Below, piece after piece: positions 42,484 to 51,413 of a stretch of 58,571 bases of DNA. The notes under the pieces are model-generated. The model worked only from the letters and a program-made list of their open reading frames with translations. It did not search any database and was not told where the DNA came from. This stretch comes from Pseudomonas sp. ANT_H12B. GTDB lineage: Bacteria; Pseudomonadota; Gammaproteobacteria; Pseudomonadales; Pseudomonadaceae. Each line of letters begins with the position of its first letter. Position 1 is the first letter of the stretch. The DNA lies in NCBI RefSeq assembly GCF_008369325.1, contig NZ_VOBI01000026.1, positions 1 through 58,571 on the forward strand. Reading direction: 5' to 3'. Made by a program: the position numbers and the translations under genes.

Positions 42484-43821
42484 ATGTTGATCTGTTCCGT
42501 ACACCCGCTCCCCTATCGCGCCAACCCCGCCGAGTACTTCGCGGCGATTCGTCATGCCTCCGGTGCCGTGCTGCTCGACAGTGGGCGGCCGAGTGCCGAA
42601 CGCGGGCGATATGACATGCTCAGCGCCTGGCCGCTGGAGCAACTGGCGGTATTGCCTGACGAAAGTGGCAGCGATTTCCTGCAACGCCTGCGCGATAACC
42701 TGACCCGACTCGGTGAAGCGACTGTTCCTTGTGACCTGCCCTTCGCTGGCGGCTTGATCGGTTACCTGAGCTACGACTTCGGTCGGCATCTGGAAAACCT
42801 GCCGAGTCAGGCGCAAGACGACCTGCAATTGCCCGACGCACGTTTCGGACTGTACGACTGGGCACTGATCAGCGATCACCAACTGGCCACCAGCCAATTG
42901 GTGTTTCACCCGACGTTGATCGACAGCGAGCGTCAGCGTCTGATCGCGTTATTCAGTCAGCCAGCCGTTGAAGCGGTCGAGCCTTTCAAGTTGAAAGCCC
43001 CGATGAATGCCGACCTGAGCGCTGATGACTATCGCCAAGCGCTCGAACGCGTTCAGGAGTACATCCAGGCCGGCGACTGCTACCAGGTCAACTTTGCCCA
43101 GCGTTTTCGCGCGCAATGCGAGGGCGATCCGTGGGCCGCTTATTGCGCGCTGCGGGCGGCGTGTCCAACGCCGTTTTCCGGTTTCCAGAGCCTGCCTGAC
43201 GGCGGCGCGGTGCTGAGCCTGTCGCCGGAACGTTTCGTCAAAGTCAGCAAGCGCCATGTAGAAACCCGCCCGATCAAAGGCACCCGCCCTCGAGGTCTCA
43301 CCGCCGCCGAAGATGCGGCGAACGCCGCCGAACTGCTGGCCAGCCCCAAGGACCGCGCGGAAAACCTGATGATCGTCGACCTGCTGCGCAACGACCTCGG
43401 TCGTACGTGCCGCGTCGGTTCGGTGCAGGTGCCGGAGTTGTTCAGCCTGGAAAGCTATCCGAACGTGCACCACCTGGTGAGCTGCGTTACCGGGGAATTG
43501 GCGGATGACCGGGACGCGCTGGACCTGATCGCAGGCAGCTTCCCCGGTGGTTCGATTACCGGCGCCCCGAAGATCCGCGCGATGCAGATCATTGATGAGC
43601 TAGAGCCGACGCGCCGTGGGTTGTACTGCGGTTCGTTGCTGTATCTGGATGTGCGTGGCGAGATGGATAGCTCCATCGCCATTCGCAGTTTGTTGGTCAA
43701 GGATGGGCAGGTGTGTTGCTGGGGTGGCGGCGGGATTGTCGCAGACTCGGAGTGGCAGGCCGAGTATCAGGAATCAATCACCAAGGTGAAGGTACTGCTC
43801 GATACCCTGCAAAACCTCTAA
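42484..43821 (+). CDS. pabB: Aminodeoxychorismate synthase component I
   Basis: A 445-residue chorismate-binding enzyme that makes 4-amino-4-deoxychorismate for folate, using ammonia from PabA. The PIKGT motif (Lys where anthranilate synthase has Ala) marks it as PabB and not TrpE. FPGGSITGAPKIRAM and the C-terminal CWGGGGIVADS are also conserved. A single gene with no pabA beside it. Confidence 0.95.
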   Translation: MLICSVHPLPYRANPAEYFAAIRHASGAVLLDSGRPSAERGRYDMLSAWPLEQLAVLPDESGSDFLQRLRDNLTRLGEATVPCDLPFAGGLIGYLSYDFGRHLENLPSQAQDDLQLPDARFGLYDWALISDHQLATSQLVFHPTLIDSERQRLIALFSQPAVEAVEPFKLKAPMNADLSADDYRQALERVQEYIQAGDCYQVNFAQRFRAQCEGDPWAAYCALRAACPTPFSGFQSLPDGGAVLSLSPERFVKVSKRHVETRPIKGTRPRGLTAAEDAANAAELLASPKDRAENLMIVDLLRNDLGRTCRVGSVQVPELFSLESYPNVHHLVSCVTGELADDRDALDLIAGSFPGGSITGAPKIRAMQIIDELEPTRRGLYCGSLLYLDVRGEMDSSIAIRSLLVKDGQVCCWGGGGIVADSEWQAEYQESITKVKVLLDTLQNL

Positions 43822-43830
43822 AAGCATCGT

Positions 43831-43883
43831 TGATCGTTCCCACGCTCCGCGTGGGAATGCAGCCCGGGACGCTCCGCGATCAG
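43831..43883. repeat. REP-like element between pabB and thrH
   Basis: TGATCGTTCCCACGCTCCGC followed by GTGGGAATGC and a degenerate GGGACGCTCCGCGATCAG. It lies between convergent genes, where it may serve as terminator. Confidence 0.8.
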
Positions 43884-43892
43884 TTAGCGTAG

Positions 43893-44510
43893 TTACAAAC
43901 TCAACGCCCGATTCGAAGCCTTGATGAACTCTTGCTTCAAGTCCTCAAAGCTGTGCACCGCCGGAAATTGCGGAAACTCGCGAATCACATTGTCCGGCGC
44001 ATGGAACAAAATCCCCGCATCCGCCTCGCCCAGCATCGTGGTGTCGTTGTAGGAATCACCCGCCGCAATCACCCGATAGTAAAGACTCTTGAAGGCCAAT
44101 ACCGACTGACGCTTGGGATCTTTCTGACGCAACTGATAGCTCGTCACCCGCCCGGCATCATCGGTAATCAGACGATGGCAGAGCAAGGTCGGGAAGCCCA
44201 GTTGACGCATCAACGGCTGCGAGAACTCGTAGAACGTGTCGGACAGAATCACCACCTGAAAGCGCTCGCGCAGCCAGTTGACGAACTCGATGGCGCCGTC
44301 CAGCGGCTTGAGGGTAGCGATCACTTCCTGGATGTCGGTGAGCTTCAAGCCGTGCTCGTCGAGAATCCGCAGGCGCTGCTTCATCAGCACGTCGTAGTCG
44401 GGGATGTCCCGGGTGGTAGCCCTCAGGGATTCGATCCCGGTTTTTTCAGCGAAGGCGATCCAGATTTCCGGGACCAGTACACCTTCAAGATCCAGACAGG
44501 CAATTTCCAC
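43893..44510 (-). CDS. thrH: Phosphoserine phosphatase / homoserine phosphotransferase ThrH
   Basis: A 205-residue HAD-family enzyme that dephosphorylates phosphoserine and can move phosphate to homoserine. The first motif is DLEG (ThrH variant of DxDG), followed by SDTFYEF and the late GDSYNDT. The GTG at 44510 is chosen as start, giving VEIACLDLEG and GGGAG upstream; this matches the length of the P. aeruginosa enzyme. A longer ATG start 14 codons earlier is less likely. Confidence 0.93.
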   Translation of the reverse strand: MEIACLDLEGVLVPEIWIAFAEKTGIESLRATTRDIPDYDVLMKQRLRILDEHGLKLTDIQEVIATLKPLDGAIEFVNWLRERFQVVILSDTFYEFSQPLMRQLGFPTLLCHRLITDDAGRVTSYQLRQKDPKRQSVLAFKSLYYRVIAAGDSYNDTTMLGEADAGILFHAPDNVIREFPQFPAVHSFEDLKQEFIKASNRALSL

Positions 44511-44683
44511 AAGACACTCCCATTTGTATTGATTATTGAGTCGAGCGAGCAAAAGAATTGCCGAACTCTAGCGACTCAGACTGGCGGGTGCAACGCAGAG
44601 GGCGCGCCAGCGGCTGCAGGATTTTGTTACCATCAGCCCCATATAGAGCGCCCAGCGCCACCGACCTGTAGGAAGCCGCCCTG

Positions 44684-45424
44684 ATGAGCCCAACGTTCGA
44701 CGTCGTGGAACTCGCCACGACCTATGCCAATAAATCCGCCCAGGACATCCTGAAACTCGCGTTCGCCGAGTTCGGCGATGACCTGTGGATATCTTTCAGC
44801 GGCGCCGAAGACGTGGTGCTGGTGGACATGGCCTGGAAGCTGAACAAGAACGTCAAAGTGTTCAGCCTCGACACCGGCCGCTTGCACCCCGAGACGTACC
44901 GCTTCATCGATCAGGTGCGCGAGCACTACAAGATCGACATCGAACTGGTATCGCCGGACTACACGAAACTTGAACCGTTCGTGAAGGAAAAGGGTCTGTT
45001 CAGCTTCTACAAGGATGGCCATGGCGAATGCTGCGGCATCCGCAAGATCGAGCCGTTGCGGCGCAAGCTTTCGAGTGTGACCGCCTGGGCGACCGGCCAG
45101 CGTCGGGACCAGAGCCCCGGCACCCGCAGCGCCGTTGCTGTGCTGGAAATCGACACCGCGTTTTCCACCCCGGAACGCACCCTGTACAAATTCAACCCGC
45201 TGGCACAAATGACCAGTGAAGAGATCTGGGGTTACATCCGCATGCTCGAGCTGCCGTACAACAGCCTGCACGAACGCGGGTTCATCAGCATTGGCTGCGA
45301 GCCGTGCACCCGCCCGGTGTTGCCGAACCAGCATGAGCGCGAAGGCCGCTGGTGGTGGGAAGAAGCAACGCAGAAAGAATGCGGGTTGCATGCGGGTAAC
45401 ATCATCAGCAAATCCAAGGCATAA
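44684..45424 (+). CDS. cysH: Adenylylsulfate (APS) reductase
   Basis: A 246-residue enzyme of sulfate assimilation that reduces APS to sulfite with thioredoxin. The CC and CxxC cysteines (ECCGIRK and GCEPCTRP) that hold a [4Fe-4S] cluster show an APS-type and not a PAPS-type enzyme. The C-terminal catalytic cysteine is in ECGLH. SFSGAEDVVL is the ATP-pyrophosphatase-like loop. A divergent gap of 173 bases separates it from thrH. Confidence 0.95.
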   Translation: MSPTFDVVELATTYANKSAQDILKLAFAEFGDDLWISFSGAEDVVLVDMAWKLNKNVKVFSLDTGRLHPETYRFIDQVREHYKIDIELVSPDYTKLEPFVKEKGLFSFYKDGHGECCGIRKIEPLRRKLSSVTAWATGQRRDQSPGTRSAVAVLEIDTAFSTPERTLYKFNPLAQMTSEEIWGYIRMLELPYNSLHERGFISIGCEPCTRPVLPNQHEREGRWWWEEATQKECGLHAGNIISKSKA

Positions 45425-45445
45425 CCTCCAGCCTTGTGGAGATCC

Positions 45446-45539
45446 CCTGTGGGAGCGAGCTTGCTCGCGATTGCGGACTGACATTCAACATTCATGTCGA
45501 CAGATACACCGTTATCGCGAGCAAGCTCGCTCCCACAGG
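45446..45539. repeat. Inverted REP pair after cysH
   Basis: CCTGTGGGAGCGAGCTTGCTC and its reverse complement enclose about 50 bases. This copy has TTGCTC/GAGCAA where most others have CTGCTC/GAGCAG, with the change made in both arms. Confidence 0.9.
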
Positions 45540-45789
45540 TTTGATGAACGCCTTACAAAATGTGTACACACGAATGTCACCATAAGTGCCAGTTGTGTGT
45601 GCACTTCTTGTTTCTGCGCCCCAAAAAGTTACATCCTCCTTTCCTGATTCCCTCAGTTGATCCTTTCTGCAAATTCCGCTGGAAAATAAATACCTGTTTA
45701 ATCGGTCAATTTATATCACCTTAATTTCAGTTACTTATCGACAACAGATAGAAAAACGAAATTAGCCTTTATATTCACAGATCGGGAAC

Positions 45790-45805
45790 TGGCATAGTTC
45801 TGGCT
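45790..45805 (+). promoter_or_regulatory. Sigma54-type promoter upstream of the NCS1 transporter
   Basis: TGGCATAGTTCTGGCT has the GG/GC pair at correct -24/-12 spacing, with one -12 mismatch. It would start transcription near 45816, fitting nitrogen-limited expression. Confidence 0.6.
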
Positions 45806-45821
45806 TAAGTGCATGCATGTT

Positions 45822-45831
45822 TTGTATACAA
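45822..45831. promoter_or_regulatory. GntR-type operator palindrome
   Basis: TTGTATACAA is a perfect palindrome of the FadR/VanR-type TnGTATACnA form. It lies just past the predicted start of transcription, a position suited to repression. No GntR gene is adjacent in this window. Confidence 0.6.
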
Positions 45832-45997
45832 TCATAATCAAAACATACACACACTTTAGATCCGCAAGCCTGAAGCGCCCTATCCCGTACAGGCTGCAGA
45901 TGCCCCGTAACCAATGATGCTTATTGCCCGCGACGAAGATTTGTCGAGCCCACGCTCATGCACAGTCATCGCGACGCCAAGCTCGGAGCCTGCCGGA

Positions 45998-47539
45998 ATG
46001 CGTACTAGCCTCTCCAATAACAACATCGCGCTGGATCTGCCCTCCTCTCACCCCACACCCACCACTCACGATCAAACGTTTCAAACACCCGTAGTGCTCA
46101 GCCCTCGTCTGCACAACAAAGACCTGGCCCCGACCAAGGCCGAAGGTCGACGCTGGGGCCGCTACAGCATCTTCGCCTTGTGGACCAACGACGTGCACAA
46201 CATCGCCAACTATTCCTTCGCCATCGGCTTGTATGCCTTGGGCCTGGGCGGCTGGCAGATTCTTCTGTCCCTGGGGATCGGCGCGGCGCTGGTGTATTGC
46301 TTCATGAACCTTTCCGGTTACATGGGCCAGAAGACCGGCGTGCCGTTTCCGGTGATCAGCCGCATCAGCTTCGGCATTCACGGGGCGCAAATTCCTGCGC
46401 TGATCCGGGCCGTTATCGCCATCGCCTGGTTCGGAATTCAGACGTACCTGGCCTCGGTGGTCTTTCGTGTACTGCTGACAGCCGTTCATCCAGGCTTCGC
46501 CGACTACGACCACAACTCGATCCTCGGTTTGTCGAGCCTGGGTTGGGTGTGTTTCGTGGCGATCTGGTTCGTGCAACTGGCGATCCTCGCCTATGGCATG
46601 GAAATGGTCCGGCGCTACGAAGCATTCGCCGGGCCGGTGATTCTGCTGACCGTCGCCGCCCTCGCTGCGTGGATGTACTTCCAGGCCAACGCGACCATCG
46701 CCTGGTCGATCCGCGAACCGCTGACCGGCGGCGAGATGTGGCGCAACATCTTTGCCGGTGGTGCGTTGTGGCTGTCGATCTACGGCACGCTGATCCTCAA
46801 TTTCTGCGACTTCGCCCGCTCTTCGCCGTGCCGCAAAACCATCAAGGTCGGCAATTTCTGGGGCTTGCCGGTAAATATTCTGGTGTTCGCCAGCATCACC
46901 GTCCTACTCTGCGGCGCGCAATTTCAGATCAATGGACGGATCATCGAAAGCCCGACGGAAATCATCGCTTCAATCCCCAACACCTTCTTTCTGGTACTTG
47001 GCTGCCTGGCGTTCCTGATCGTCACCGTGGCGGTGAACATCATGGCCAACTTCGTCGCCCCGGCCTTCGTGCTGAGCAACCTGGCGCCGAAATACCTGAC
47101 CTTCCGCCGCGCCGGCCTCATCAGCGCGACCATCGCGGTGCTGATCCTGCCGTGGAACCTCTACAACAGCCCGTTGGTGATCGTGTACTTCCTGTCCGGC
47201 CTCGGCGCCCTGCTTGGCCCGTTGTACGGCGTGATCATGGTCGACTACTGGCTGGTACGAAAAGGTCAGGTCAACGTGCCGCAGTTGTACAGCGAAGACC
47301 CCAACGGTCCTTATTACTACAGCCGCGGGGTCAATTTACGCGCTGTAGCGGCGTTCATTCCTGCCGCGTTGATCGCCATCGTCCTGGCGCTGGTACCGGG
47401 TTTCGACAGCGTATCACCCTTCTCCTGGCTGATTGGCGCCGGGATCGCAGGGATGCTTTACCTGATCATCGCCAAGCGGCAGCCCTGGTACGCGGATGTC
47501 AGCGGTGAAGCCATCGCGGTCGACAACGTCAGCCATTAA
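45998..47539 (+). CDS. NCS1-family nucleobase/hydantoin:cation symporter
   Basis: A 513-residue inner-membrane transporter with about twelve helices. NCS1 proteins import hydantoins, allantoin, uracil or cytosine. The N-terminal segment LFALWTNDVHN-like (IFALWTNDVHNIANY) and the GYMGQKTGVPFPVISR loop are typical. The start at 45998 (MRTSLSNNN) is uncertain; an ATG 28 codons earlier is possible. The next gene encodes a racemase-family enzyme, so the pair may handle a hydantoin or allantoin. No hydantoinase or carbamoylase is nearby. Confidence 0.88.
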   Translation: MRTSLSNNNIALDLPSSHPTPTTHDQTFQTPVVLSPRLHNKDLAPTKAEGRRWGRYSIFALWTNDVHNIANYSFAIGLYALGLGGWQILLSLGIGAALVYCFMNLSGYMGQKTGVPFPVISRISFGIHGAQIPALIRAVIAIAWFGIQTYLASVVFRVLLTAVHPGFADYDHNSILGLSSLGWVCFVAIWFVQLAILAYGMEMVRRYEAFAGPVILLTVAALAAWMYFQANATIAWSIREPLTGGEMWRNIFAGGALWLSIYGTLILNFCDFARSSPCRKTIKVGNFWGLPVNILVFASITVLLCGAQFQINGRIIESPTEIIASIPNTFFLVLGCLAFLIVTVAVNIMANFVAPAFVLSNLAPKYLTFRRAGLISATIAVLILPWNLYNSPLVIVYFLSGLGALLGPLYGVIMVDYWLVRKGQVNVPQLYSEDPNGPYYYSRGVNLRAVAAFIPAALIAIVLALVPGFDSVSPFSWLIGAGIAGMLYLIIAKRQPWYADVSGEAIAVDNVSH

Positions 47540-47597
47540 CCCATGACGGCCCGGCACCGTCGGGCCGCAGAACCACCCCGCTATTTAAGGACTTCCC

Positions 47598-48326
47598 ATG
47601 CGAATTCTCGTGGTCAACGTCAACACCACCGAATCCATCACCCAGGCTATCGCACGTTCGGCTCAAGCCGTGGCCGCGCCGGGGACTGAAATCATCGGCC
47701 TGACGCCCTACTTCGGTGCCGACTCCATCGAAGGCAATTTCGAAAGCTACCTGGCCGCCATCGCGGTGATGGACCGGGTAATGTCCTACGACCAACCCTT
47801 CGATGCAGTGATCCAGGCCGGTTACGGCGAGCACGGCCGCGAAGGTTTGCAGGAGTTGCTCAACGTGCCGGTGGTGGACATCACCGACGCGGCGGCCAGC
47901 ACTGCCATGTTCCTCGGCCATGCCTACTCGGTGGTCACCACGCTAGACCGCACCGTACCGCTGATTGAAGACCGCCTCAAACTGTCCGGGCTCTGGGACC
48001 GCTGCGCGTCCGTGCGAGCGAGTGGCTTGGCGGTGCTGGAGCTGGAATCCGATCCGCAGCGTGCCCTTGAGGCAATCGTGCGTCAGGCGGAGTTGGCGGT
48101 GCTTGAAGATAAAGCCGAAGTGATTTGCCTGGGCTGCGGCGGGATGGCCGGGCTGGACGAGCAGATTCGTCAGCGCACCGGCGTGCCGGTGGTGGATGGC
48201 GTGACGGCGGCGGTGACCATTGCCGAATCGTTGGTGCGGTTGGGGCTGTCGACTTCCAAGGTGCGGACGTATGCGACGCCACGGCCGAAGAAGATCATTG
48301 GTTGGCCGGGGCGGCTGGGGCGCTGA
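47598..48326 (+). CDS. Asp/Glu racemase superfamily enzyme (hydantoin-racemase-like)
   Basis: A 242-residue cytoplasmic enzyme of the Asp/Glu/hydantoin racemase fold, starting MRILVVNVNTTESIT. Racemases of this fold use two cysteines. Here the second is present in CLGCGGMAG (about residue 180), but the first position reads IQAGYGEHG (Gly at about 75) where racemases have ACxGD-type Cys. One-cysteine members include arylmalonate decarboxylase. So the activity may not be racemisation. AAGGACTTCCC precedes the ATG. It follows the NCS1 transporter by 58 bases, most likely in one operon, and faces the yitT gene with only six bases between. Confidence 0.8.
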   Translation: MRILVVNVNTTESITQAIARSAQAVAAPGTEIIGLTPYFGADSIEGNFESYLAAIAVMDRVMSYDQPFDAVIQAGYGEHGREGLQELLNVPVVDITDAAASTAMFLGHAYSVVTTLDRTVPLIEDRLKLSGLWDRCASVRASGLAVLELESDPQRALEAIVRQAELAVLEDKAEVICLGCGGMAGLDEQIRQRTGVPVVDGVTAAVTIAESLVRLGLSTSKVRTYATPRPKKIIGWPGRLGR

Positions 48327-48332
48327 GTTTGC

Positions 48333-48947
48333 TCACGCTGCGTAGCGGTTGGGCCGATGATTCATCGCAATGATCAGGTTCAACACCACCGCTCCTGCTA
48401 TTGAAATGATCAGCGCTGGCACACTGACTACGTACAGCGAAGCGAATATGACCACAACGTCCACGATCAATTGCAGTTTACCTGCACGGATACCGAATCG
48501 GTCCTGCAGGTAGAGTGCGAGGATGTTGACCCCTCCCAGGCTCGCCTTATGCCTGAACAACACAATGAACCCCAGCCCCATGATCAGGTTGCCGAACAAA
48601 GTGGCATAGATCGGCTGGAGTTGATCGATATGGATAAAACGCAAATGCAGGTCAGTGAATATCGAGACCAAGGCGACGGCACAAAAAGTCTTGAGGGTGA
48701 ACGCCCAACCCATGCGCCGAATGGCGAGGTAATAGAACGGCAGGTTGATGCAGAAGAAGGCAGTGCCGAATGAAACACCCGACGCGTAGTGGATGAGAAA
48801 GGCCACCCCTGCCGTTCCGCCGGTGAGTGCACCCGCCTGGCGTAGCAGCATGATCCCGAACGAAACCATCAGCGTTCCGACCAGCACGGCCAGAACATCT
48901 TCTAGCAGGGTGTGTTGCACACAGGGAATTGAAGTGACTTTGACCAT
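48333..48947 (-). CDS. YitT-family (DUF161) membrane protein
   Basis: A 204-residue inner-membrane protein with five or six hydrophobic helices and the conserved ALTGGTAGVAFL and ASLGGVNILAL segments of the YitT family, whose transport role is not established. It lacks the extra C-terminal DUF2179 domain found in Gram-positive members. The gene is convergent with the racemase gene. Confidence 0.82.
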   Translation of the reverse strand: MVKVTSIPCVQHTLLEDVLAVLVGTLMVSFGIMLLRQAGALTGGTAGVAFLIHYASGVSFGTAFFCINLPFYYLAIRRMGWAFTLKTFCAVALVSIFTDLHLRFIHIDQLQPIYATLFGNLIMGLGFIVLFRHKASLGGVNILALYLQDRFGIRAGKLQLIVDVVVIFASLYVVSVPALIISIAGAVVLNLIIAMNHRPNRYAA

Positions 48948-49591
48948 ACAGGGTGCTCAATCGCAGGAAGTTTCGCGGCAAAATTGATCCTCAGTCCACG
49001 CAGAACCCAGCCGCAGAGGGCTAATGACGGCGCACACCCAAGATCAACAACTCACGCAAGAACAAAACGAAGGCACACATATAATTATTATCGACACGCG
49101 ATTAACGCACACAATATTAAACACTGCATACATCAAGCATCGTCAGCACGCTGGCAACTATGCCCGAGCACAACAAACCGGCCATCGACCAACGGCCTTT
49201 CGTACCTGAACGAGCACAGTCCGCGTTGATCGAGCAGCGCGATTCGACCAGAAGCGCCGAAAAACATTCGGCACTTTGTTCAAGATTGCCACCGAAAACT
49301 TCTAACATAAGAATCGCCCCTGTTGGTGCTGTATGGCCATCAGCGAAAGACGATTTCAATCGGTTTCGCTGAAGGAACGCTTGAACTTATGTAAGTCATT
49401 ATTCATGCCAACCCTTAACTGGCTATTTATCAACAGATTGAAATTATCAGGGTATTTTCAACCACGACAGCCCGGTCAAATAGACCCCACAGCAGGGTAG
49501 TTTTGACCATGATCTAGGCAACATCGGTCTTCCGAATCGATACTAGGCTCTATCAACCGACGCATCCCGCCTCGGAACTTTGGAGATCGAT
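48948..49591. other. Long gap between yitT and the SDR gene
   Basis: About 640 bases with no supported gene. The left part is AT-rich around 49070-49140 and has several GCACACA motifs. The short open frames here have no good start site or family likeness. A hairpin-like inverted repeat lies at 49475-49509 and is listed separately. Confidence 0.55.
49475..49509. promoter_or_regulatory. Inverted repeat upstream of the BdcA-like gene
   Basis: GGTCAAA and TTTGACC, with inner ACCC/GGGT, form a dyad 83 bases before the gene start. It could be a regulator-binding site, for example for a TetR protein as controls bdcA in E. coli, but no such regulator is in the window. Confidence 0.45.
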
Positions 49592-50338
49592 ATGACTACT
49601 CAGAACCTCAGCGGCAAAGTGGCTTTGATTCAGGGCGGATCCCGCGGTATCGGCGCAGCCATTGTCAAACGCCTGGCCGCTGAAGGCGCGACGGTCGCCT
49701 TCACCTACGTCAGCTCCACAGCCAAAGCCGAAGAATTGCAGAACAGCATCACCGGTAACGGCGGCAAAGCGCTCGCCATCAAGGCTGACAGCGCTGATGC
49801 CGAGGCCATTCGCAACGCCGTGGCCACCACGGTAGAAACCTTTGGGCGCTTGGATATCCTGGTCAACAATGCCGGCGTACTGGCCGTTGCACCACTGGAA
49901 GAATTCAAACTCGAAGACTTCGACCAGACCCTCGCGATCAACGTGCGAAGTGTGTTCATCGCCACCCAGGCCGCCGCCAGACACATGACCGAAGGTGGTC
50001 GCATCATCAACATCGGCAGCACCAACGCCGACCGCATGCCCTTCGCCGGTGGTGGCCCGTACGCCATGAGCAAATCGGCGCTGGTAGGCCTGACCAAAGG
50101 TTTGGCCCGCGACCTCGGTCCACGCGGCATCACCATCAACAACGTGCAACCGGGCCCGGTCGACACCGACATGAACCCGGCCAGTGGCGACTTTGCCGAA
50201 AGCCTGATCCCGCTGATGGCCGTGGGTCGCTATGGTAAAGCCGAAGAAATCGCGAGCTTCGTCGCCTACCTCGTCGGCCCGGAAGCCGGCTATATCACCG
50301 GTGCCAGCCTGACCATCGACGGTGGCTTCGGCGCTTGA
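49592..50338 (+). CDS. SDR-family dehydrogenase, BdcA-like
   Basis: A 248-residue short-chain dehydrogenase with the cofactor motif GGSRGIGAA, NNAG, catalytic Ser in IGSTNADRMP and YAMSK. The stretch INNVQPGPVDTDMNPASG and the end TIDGGFGA strongly resemble E. coli BdcA, a cyclic di-GMP-binding protein linked to biofilm dispersal. Whether this one binds cyclic di-GMP or is a plain oxidoreductase is not settled. The ATG at 49592 has GGAG six bases upstream. Confidence 0.87.
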   Translation: MTTQNLSGKVALIQGGSRGIGAAIVKRLAAEGATVAFTYVSSTAKAEELQNSITGNGGKALAIKADSADAEAIRNAVATTVETFGRLDILVNNAGVLAVAPLEEFKLEDFDQTLAINVRSVFIATQAAARHMTEGGRIINIGSTNADRMPFAGGGPYAMSKSALVGLTKGLARDLGPRGITINNVQPGPVDTDMNPASGDFAESLIPLMAVGRYGKAEEIASFVAYLVGPEAGYITGASLTIDGGFGA

Positions 50339-50355
50339 TAGTTAGACGTCATCCA

Positions 50356-50449
50356 AATGTAGGAGCGAGCCTGCTCGCGAAAGCGCTAGTTCAGTTGACA
50401 TCAATGTCGCCTGACACACCGCCTTCGCGAGCAGGCTCGCTCCCACATT
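50356..50449. repeat. Inverted REP pair between the SDR and HAD genes
   Basis: AATGTAGGAGCGAGCCTGCT and its near-complement AGCAGGCTCGCTCCCACATT enclose about 50 bases, with one mismatch (TAGGA against TCCCA). It separates two convergent genes and could act as a terminator on both strands. Confidence 0.88.
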
Positions 50450-50456
50450 TTCTGTA

Positions 50457-51152
50457 TCAAGCCCATTCGAGCGCTGGCAAACCACAAGCGCTCGGTATAA
50501 ATGCTTTGAGCGTACGAAGAATGCCATCGGCGTGTGCGTACTTTTCGTCGGCCATCGCCGCGTCCGGGATTGCAATCGCCGTCATGCCCGCCGCTTTCGC
50601 CGCCGTGACACCAAATGGCGAATCTTCGAATACCAGGCAATCCTCGGGCGCGACACCCAGACGTCGAGCCGCTGTGAGGAAAATATCCGGCGCCGGTTTG
50701 GCCGCACCCACTTCAGGATCATCGGCCGTAACGATGAAGTCGAACAGCGCAAACCAGTCACCGTGCAAGGTGGTTTTCTGGCCGAACGACTGACGCGAAG
50801 AACTGGTGCCCACCGCGATCGGTATGTTGCTGGCTTTCAGGTGCCGAACCAGTTCCTCTGCACCAGGCATCGCCAGTGCGGCAGGAAAACGCTCACGCAT
50901 CAGCGGCTCGCGGATCACCAGAAACTCTTCGGCGGTAATCGGCAGGTCCAGCGCCTTGACCACATAACGCGCCAGATCACCCGCGCCACGGCCGATGATG
51001 TTCTGTTTGACGCTCCAGTCGAAGGTCCGGCCATAACGCGCGGCAATGATGGACGTGACTTCGGTGTAAATGCCCTCAGTGTCCAGCAGCAAGCCGTCCA
51101 TATCGAAAATCACGGCCTTGATCGGGCCGAGCCCATCCAGCGGTGCATTCAT
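50457..51152 (-). CDS. HAD-superfamily phosphatase, subfamily IA
   Basis: A 231-residue enzyme with the four HAD motifs: DMDGLLLDTE, TSSS, KPAPDIF and FEDSPFG. It resembles sugar-phosphate and beta-phosphoglucomutase-like phosphatases; the substrate is unknown. The start at 51152 (MNAPLDGLGP) is chosen; another ATG nine codons earlier is possible. Confidence 0.85.
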   Translation of the reverse strand: MNAPLDGLGPIKAVIFDMDGLLLDTEGIYTEVTSIIAARYGRTFDWSVKQNIIGRGAGDLARYVVKALDLPITAEEFLVIREPLMRERFPAALAMPGAEELVRHLKASNIPIAVGTSSSRQSFGQKTTLHGDWFALFDFIVTADDPEVGAAKPAPDIFLTAARRLGVAPEDCLVFEDSPFGVTAAKAAGMTAIAIPDAAMADEKYAHADGILRTLKAFIPSACGLPALEWA

Positions 51153-51413
51153 CACATCTGATCCGTTTTCTAATGACATCCCAGGCGGCTCAGGTTCGGC
51201 CGGATCCGCGATCGATTAAAGGTTTCAGCAGCATAACGAGCGCGGCTGGCATAGATCAACGGTCAATGCCCGGCAGATACAAAAACCTCTGCCGATGTGT
51301 TCAACATGATTTAGCGATTATCCCTACACCAATTACCTCCTTTCCCGACTTCTTTCCCCGTTGATCCCCCGCACAGTCTCCCGTTCCAAATTGATCCGTG
51401 CGAGAGACTGCGA

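Larger units (their letters stand above)
45540..45997. other. AT-rich control region upstream of the NCS1 transporter
   Basis: About 460 bases with no supported gene and a marked fall in GC content between about 45640 and 45870. It holds a TGTGTACACA palindrome at 45561-45570, a sigma54-type promoter at 45790 and a GntR-type palindrome at 45822. Confidence 0.65.

Noticed and set aside
49024..49372. Small open frames between yitT and the SDR gene
   Set aside because: They overlap each other, lack ribosome binding sites and resemble nothing known.
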